From positions 186,001-250,000 of the forward strand of contig NZ_FNVD01000002.1 in assembly GCF_900108275.1 (NCBI RefSeq): a stretch of DNA of 64,000 nt, in the 5' to 3' direction. The stretch's first letter is position 1, and each line of letters opens with the position of its first letter. The position numbers were made by a program, and so were the translations under genes. Positions 60,908-64,000 of this stretch are shown here, one piece after another. This DNA comes from Jhaorihella thermophila. GTDB lineage: Bacteria; Pseudomonadota; Alphaproteobacteria; Rhodobacterales; Rhodobacteraceae. Below the pieces are notes generated by a model. That model was given only the letters and a program-made list of their open reading frames with translations, had not been told where the DNA came from and searched no databases.

Positions 60908-63900
60908 TCACTCGGCTGCCAGGGGTTCTTCGGGATTGCCGCCCTTCGGCGGCTGCGCGGTCGGGGCCTCGGCGCGGGTTTCGGCACGCGCAAGACAGTC
61001 CCGCAACCGTGCCGCCAGAACGCGGACATTGGGTTCCAGAACCATGCTGTCGTGATCGCCGGGCACTTCGGTGACTTCGACCCGACCGGCCCAGTCGCCC
61101 CAGCCGTTGTCTTCGAATACCACGTCGCGCTTGGAATTCACCCAACGCCCACCAGTGATCTTCCGGTGCCGCTCGAGCGGGGGGCGGAACAGGTGTATCA
61201 CCCCGTTCCAGGGCTTCAGGTCATAGGCTTCGCTGGCGGCGACAAAGGCATCGCCGACCCGCCGGTCGTTGAACCTCGCCTCGGAGGGCGCGCCGGCAGC
61301 GCGGGCCAGCGCGCGTTGCTGCATCCGCCAGTCGATTTTGTCCCGCGCCCAGTCCAGCAGGAACCGCGGCCCCTTGCTATGGAAATCCTGCATCCGGATC
61401 ATCAGCTTGTCGCGCAGGGTAAGCCCCGGCCGCACTGGCAGAAGCGTGTCCAGCATGACCACCGTGGCGACCTCTTCGCCGGCATCTGTCAGTTGCCGCG
61501 CCATCTCGTATGCGGTGATCCCGCCGCCCGAGAAACCGCCAAGGACATAGGGGCCCTGCGGCTGGATCCGGCGGATTTCGTCGATATAGTCCGCGGCCGC
61601 CTCGGCGATGGTCGCGTGCGGGGCCTCGTCGCCGATCAGCCCGCGCGCCTGCAGCCCGTAGACCGGGCGTTCCTCGCCCAGAAGCAGCGCCAGGTGGCGC
61701 AGGTTCAGCACGTTGCCATACATGCCGGCGACGATGAAAAACGGCGTTTTCCGGGCCTCGCTTCCGGTATGAAGCCTGACCGCGTGACGGAAGACCTGCT
61801 CCCCTGCTCCGTCGGCGTCGGTCGCGGGGGCGTCACCAGTCGCAGGCTCGGCGCCGCCCCCGGTCGCGGCGGCGATCCGTTCGGCCAGCGCCGCAACGGT
61901 CGGTGCCTCGAACAACATTGAAATCGGGAAATCGGCGCCAAAGTCGCGCTTGATCTGGGCAAACAGCCGAACCGCGATCAGGGAATGCCCGCCAAGGTCG
62001 AAGAAACTGTCGTCGATGCCCACACGCGACACGCCCAGAAGGGTTTCGAACTGCGCCGCCAGCGCGCGTTCCAGTTCGGTTCGCGGGGCAGCATAGTCGG
62101 TCTCCAGATCGGGGCGGTCAAAGCTTTGCGGCGGCCCGCTTTCGGGTTCGGCGGGAATGTCGGCCTGCGCGATCAGATCGGGCAGCGGCAGCGACGACAC
62201 CACGACCCGCGGCAGGCCGGTCGCCAGCGCCCGGCGCAGGGCCTGCGGGCCTTCGTCGGGGCGGATGCCCTGCCGGATCTGGTGGTGCAGGCGCTTTTCG
62301 GCCGGCGAAAGCGGTGCCGGCTCGGGCGCGACCAGCCCCAGCGCGGCGGCATCGGCGTCGGGCTGCGCGGGCGGGGCGAAATCCAGCCCTGCTGCGAGCC
62401 GCTGCATCCGAAAGTCGCGGATCTCGACCAGTATGCGGCCATCGCCATCGGTCAGGGTCACATGGAAGGTCGCAGTGCCGTCCTCCCGCCCCTCGGCCAG
62501 CCGCACCCAGCTGCTGATCTCTGCCGGCAGGGGCGCGTGAACCCGGACCGATCCATAGGAGACCGGCACCCACAGATGCGACGGCTCATAAGAGGGCGCC
62601 AATTCGATGGCCCAGCCGGTCGCCAGATCCAGAAGCCCCGGATGCAGGCGGTAGCCGTCTCCCGGATCCTGTAGCGCCTCTTGCGGCAGGTGCAGGCGGG
62701 CCAGTCCCTCTCCCTGCCCCAGCGCGGCCGCGCGGAGGACGTGCCAGCGCGGACCGAAATGCAGATGCGCCTCTTGCGGTGAGCGCAGGTGCCCCCCCGG
62801 CGCGGCGCGACGCGCGTCGCCGCAGCGTTCGGCGACCGCACCCAGGTCGATCGGGTCGGGGTGTGCGGCATCCTCGCGCGTGACGATGCGGGCCTGCGCG
62901 TGCAGGGCATAGCCCCCGCCCGGCAGCTGCCCGTGCACGGTCAGGTCATACCCGCCGTCGCGCGGCTCCAGCCGGACCACCACCTCGCGCGGGGTTCGGT
63001 CGTCCACGTTCAGCGGGCGGAAGAAATAGAGGTCGCGGATCTCGAACGGGCTGGTTTCGCCGTGTTCCACCAGCGCCTCGGCCGCCAGTTCTACGAACCC
63101 GGTGCCCGGCATCAGCGCCACGCCATCGGCGGTCCGGTGCTGGTCCAGCACCCAAAGGTCGGTCGAAAGCCGCGACACGAACAGCCGGCAACCGGCCAGG
63201 TCGAACCCGGTTTCGTCCAGCATCGGCGCCGAGGCCGGCTCGGGCGGGGCGGACTGGGCGCGGGCGCGCCCGGCCATCGCCTCGGCCGCCATGCCGGTTT
63301 CGGCCCAGACGCCCCAGTTCACCGTCACCACGCGGGTCCACCCGCCCCGCCGCGCCTGCGCCCAGGCATCCAGAAAGGCATTCGCGGCGATGTAGTCCAC
63401 CTGCCCCGCCGGGCGCGTCGCCGTCGAAGAGGACGAGAACAGCACCATCATGTCCAGCGCGCCGTCGGGGAACAGCTGATCCAGCACCCGAAGCCCGGCG
63501 ACCTTGGGCGCCAGCACCCGCGCGATCGAGTCGTCGGTCTTGGCCAGAAGCGGCGCGTCCTCGATATGGCCGGCGGCGTGGATCACGCCGGTGATCTTGC
63601 CCAACCGCTGTTCGGCCTGCGCCACGGCGGCGCGCATGGCCTCGATGTTCGTGACGTCCGCAGCCAGCGCCATGACCGACCCCTCGGCCAGCGAGTCCAG
63701 TTCCCGCATTGCGCGGATCATGCGCGAGACGCGGTCGGCGGGGGCGTGCATCCGCAGATGCCGCGCCCAGTCCTCTCGCGGCGGCAGCGCGCGGCGCGAC
63801 ACCAGCGCAATCTTTCCGCCCCGGCGGATCAGGTCGGCCGCCACGGTCAGCCCGATCCCCCCGAACCCGCCGGTGATGAGCCATGTGCCCCCCTCCGCCG

Positions 63901-64000
63901 GCGCATCCGCCGCGTCCAGCTTCACCGGCCGATACTCCTGCGCAAACCGGCGGCCATCGCGCCAAAGCGCGACGGTGTTGCCGGGCTCGGCCACAAGCTC
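60908..64000 (-). CDS. Type I polyketide synthase, C-terminal part (KR-DH-ACP-TE)
   Basis: Open beyond the right edge, so the KS/AT domains are outside. At least 1030 residues are visible. Numbering from residue 1 at 63994: ketoreductase with GGFGGIG (42-48), a serine region FSSSS (~187) and Y201; dehydratase with H286 in LDQHRTADGVALMPGTG (one residue longer than the usual HxxxGxxxxP) and D456 in HPGLLD; a KR-tail-like segment RPDEGPQALRRALATGLPRV (~578-597); ACP S671 in FFDLGGHSL; thioesterase S822 (GGFSGGG), D849 and H981 (PGDHDS). The KR-before-DH order is unusual. The TE would release the final product. Confidence 0.9.
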   Translation of the reverse strand, partial: ELVAEPGNTVALWRDGRRFAQEYRPVKLDAADAPAEGGTWLITGGFGGIGLTVAADLIRRGGKIALVSRRALPPREDWARHLRMHAPADRVSRMIRAMRELDSLAEGSVMALAADVTNIEAMRAAVAQAEQRLGKITGVIHAAGHIEDAPLLAKTDDSIARVLAPKVAGLRVLDQLFPDGALDMMVLFSSSSTATRPAGQVDYIAANAFLDAWAQARRGGWTRVVTVNWGVWAETGMAAEAMAGRARAQSAPPEPASAPMLDETGFDLAGCRLFVSRLSTDLWVLDQHRTADGVALMPGTGFVELAAEALVEHGETSPFEIRDLYFFRPLNVDDRTPREVVVRLEPRDGGYDLTVHGQLPGGGYALHAQARIVTREDAAHPDPIDLGAVAERCGDARRAAPGGHLRSPQEAHLHFGPRWHVLRAAALGQGEGLARLHLPQEALQDPGDGYRLHPGLLDLATGWAIELAPSYEPSHLWVPVSYGSVRVHAPLPAEISSWVRLAEGREDGTATFHVTLTDGDGRILVEIRDFRMQRLAAGLDFAPPAQPDADAAALGLVAPEPAPLSPAEKRLHHQIRQGIRPDEGPQALRRALATGLPRVVVSSLPLPDLIAQADIPAEPESGPPQSFDRPDLETDYAAPRTELERALAAQFETLLGVSRVGIDDSFFDLGGHSLIAVRLFAQIKRDFGADFPISMLFEAPTVAALAERIAAATGGGAEPATGDAPATDADGAGEQVFRHAVRLHTGSEARKTPFFIVAGMYGNVLNLRHLALLLGEERPVYGLQARGLIGDEAPHATIAEAAADYIDEIRRIQPQGPYVLGGFSGGGITAYEMARQLTDAGEEVATVVMLDTLLPVRPGLTLRDKLMIRMQDFHSKGPRFLLDWARDKIDWRMQQRALARAAGAPSEARFNDRRVGDAFVAASEAYDLKPWNGVIHLFRPPLERHRKITGGRWVNSKRDVVFEDNGWGDWAGRVEVTEVPGDHDSMVLEPNVRVLAARLRDCLARAETRAEAPTAQPPKGGNPEEPLAAE

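Noticed and set aside
1-64000. tRNA/rRNA genes, CRISPR arrays, IS elements, prophage
   Set aside because: No cloverleaf with CCA-type stem, no regularly spaced repeats, and no transposase, integrase or phage structural gene was recognised in any intergenic region or frame.

Overview
The window is a high-GC alphaproteobacterial chromosome segment that most resembles a member of the Rhodobacteraceae (Rhodobacter/Roseobacter lineage). This is inferred from the gene set: a Shemin-type 5-aminolevulinate synthase, an FnrL-type regulator next to hemN, ccoNOQP followed by ccoGHIS, a putA without an N-terminal DNA-binding domain and with a divergent Lrp-type gene, TamA/TamB, and a membrane urate oxidase (PuuD) fused to cytochrome c. 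No tRNA, rRNA, CRISPR array, insertion sequence or prophage was seen. Almost every base is in a gene or a short intergenic region, and many genes overlap by ATGA.

Layout. 1-1.5 kb: end of an M48/TPR protease and a DsbA-like oxidase. 1.5-5.3 kb (minus): ispG, a RodZ-like membrane HTH protein and hemA. 5.5-12.1 kb: M20 peptidase, Lrp regulator divergent from putA, rhomboid protease and a GFA-type zinc protein. 12.4-14.3 kb: a divergent EF-G-like GTPase. 14.6-16.8 kb: hemN and fnrL, divergent. 16.8-20 kb: LysR regulator, SHMT-like PLP enzyme and a tandem universal stress protein. 20.2-28.2 kb: the cbb3 oxidase operon ccoNOQP and its maturation operon ccoGHIS. 28.3-33.4 kb: a phosphotransferase/kinase fusion, a D,D-carboxypeptidase with SPOR domain, a thioesterase and an acyl-CoA dehydrogenase. 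33.6-38.3 kb (minus): gcvT-gcvH-gcvP behind a tandem glycine riboswitch. 38.5-50.8 kb: purine/ureide catabolism (allE, allA, puuE-uraD fusion, uraH, puuD) with a GAPDH paralogue, a small lipoprotein, a DODA-type dioxygenase and tamB-tamA interspersed. 50.9-51.8 kb: a LysR gene divergent from puuD.

The most unusual part is 51.9-64.0 kb. Six tightly packed minus-strand genes, four of the five junctions overlapping or under 12 bp, run from the edge of the window leftward: the C-terminal part of a type I PKS (KR-DH-ACP-TE), a GT2 glycosyltransferase, an NRPS with the architecture formyltransferase / half condensation domain / adenylation domain interrupted by a luciferase-like monooxygenase / carrier protein, an Sfp/EntD-type phosphopantetheinyl transferase, an SGNH-hydrolase-like membrane protein and a secreted clan GH-A-like glycosidase. 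The adenylation pocket read by eye is DILQLGMIWK, which points to glycine. This looks like a PKS/NRPS pathway joined to carbohydrate chemistry; its product is not identifiable from the sequence.

Regulation. Five 14-bp FNR-type dyads lie upstream of hemA, between hemN and fnrL, between usp and ccoN, and (two) between ccoP and ccoG. Together they describe an oxygen-responsive regulon for heme synthesis and high-affinity respiration packed into about 20 kb. The glycine cleavage operon is under a glycine riboswitch. Two related families of short intergenic hairpin repeats are scattered between operons.
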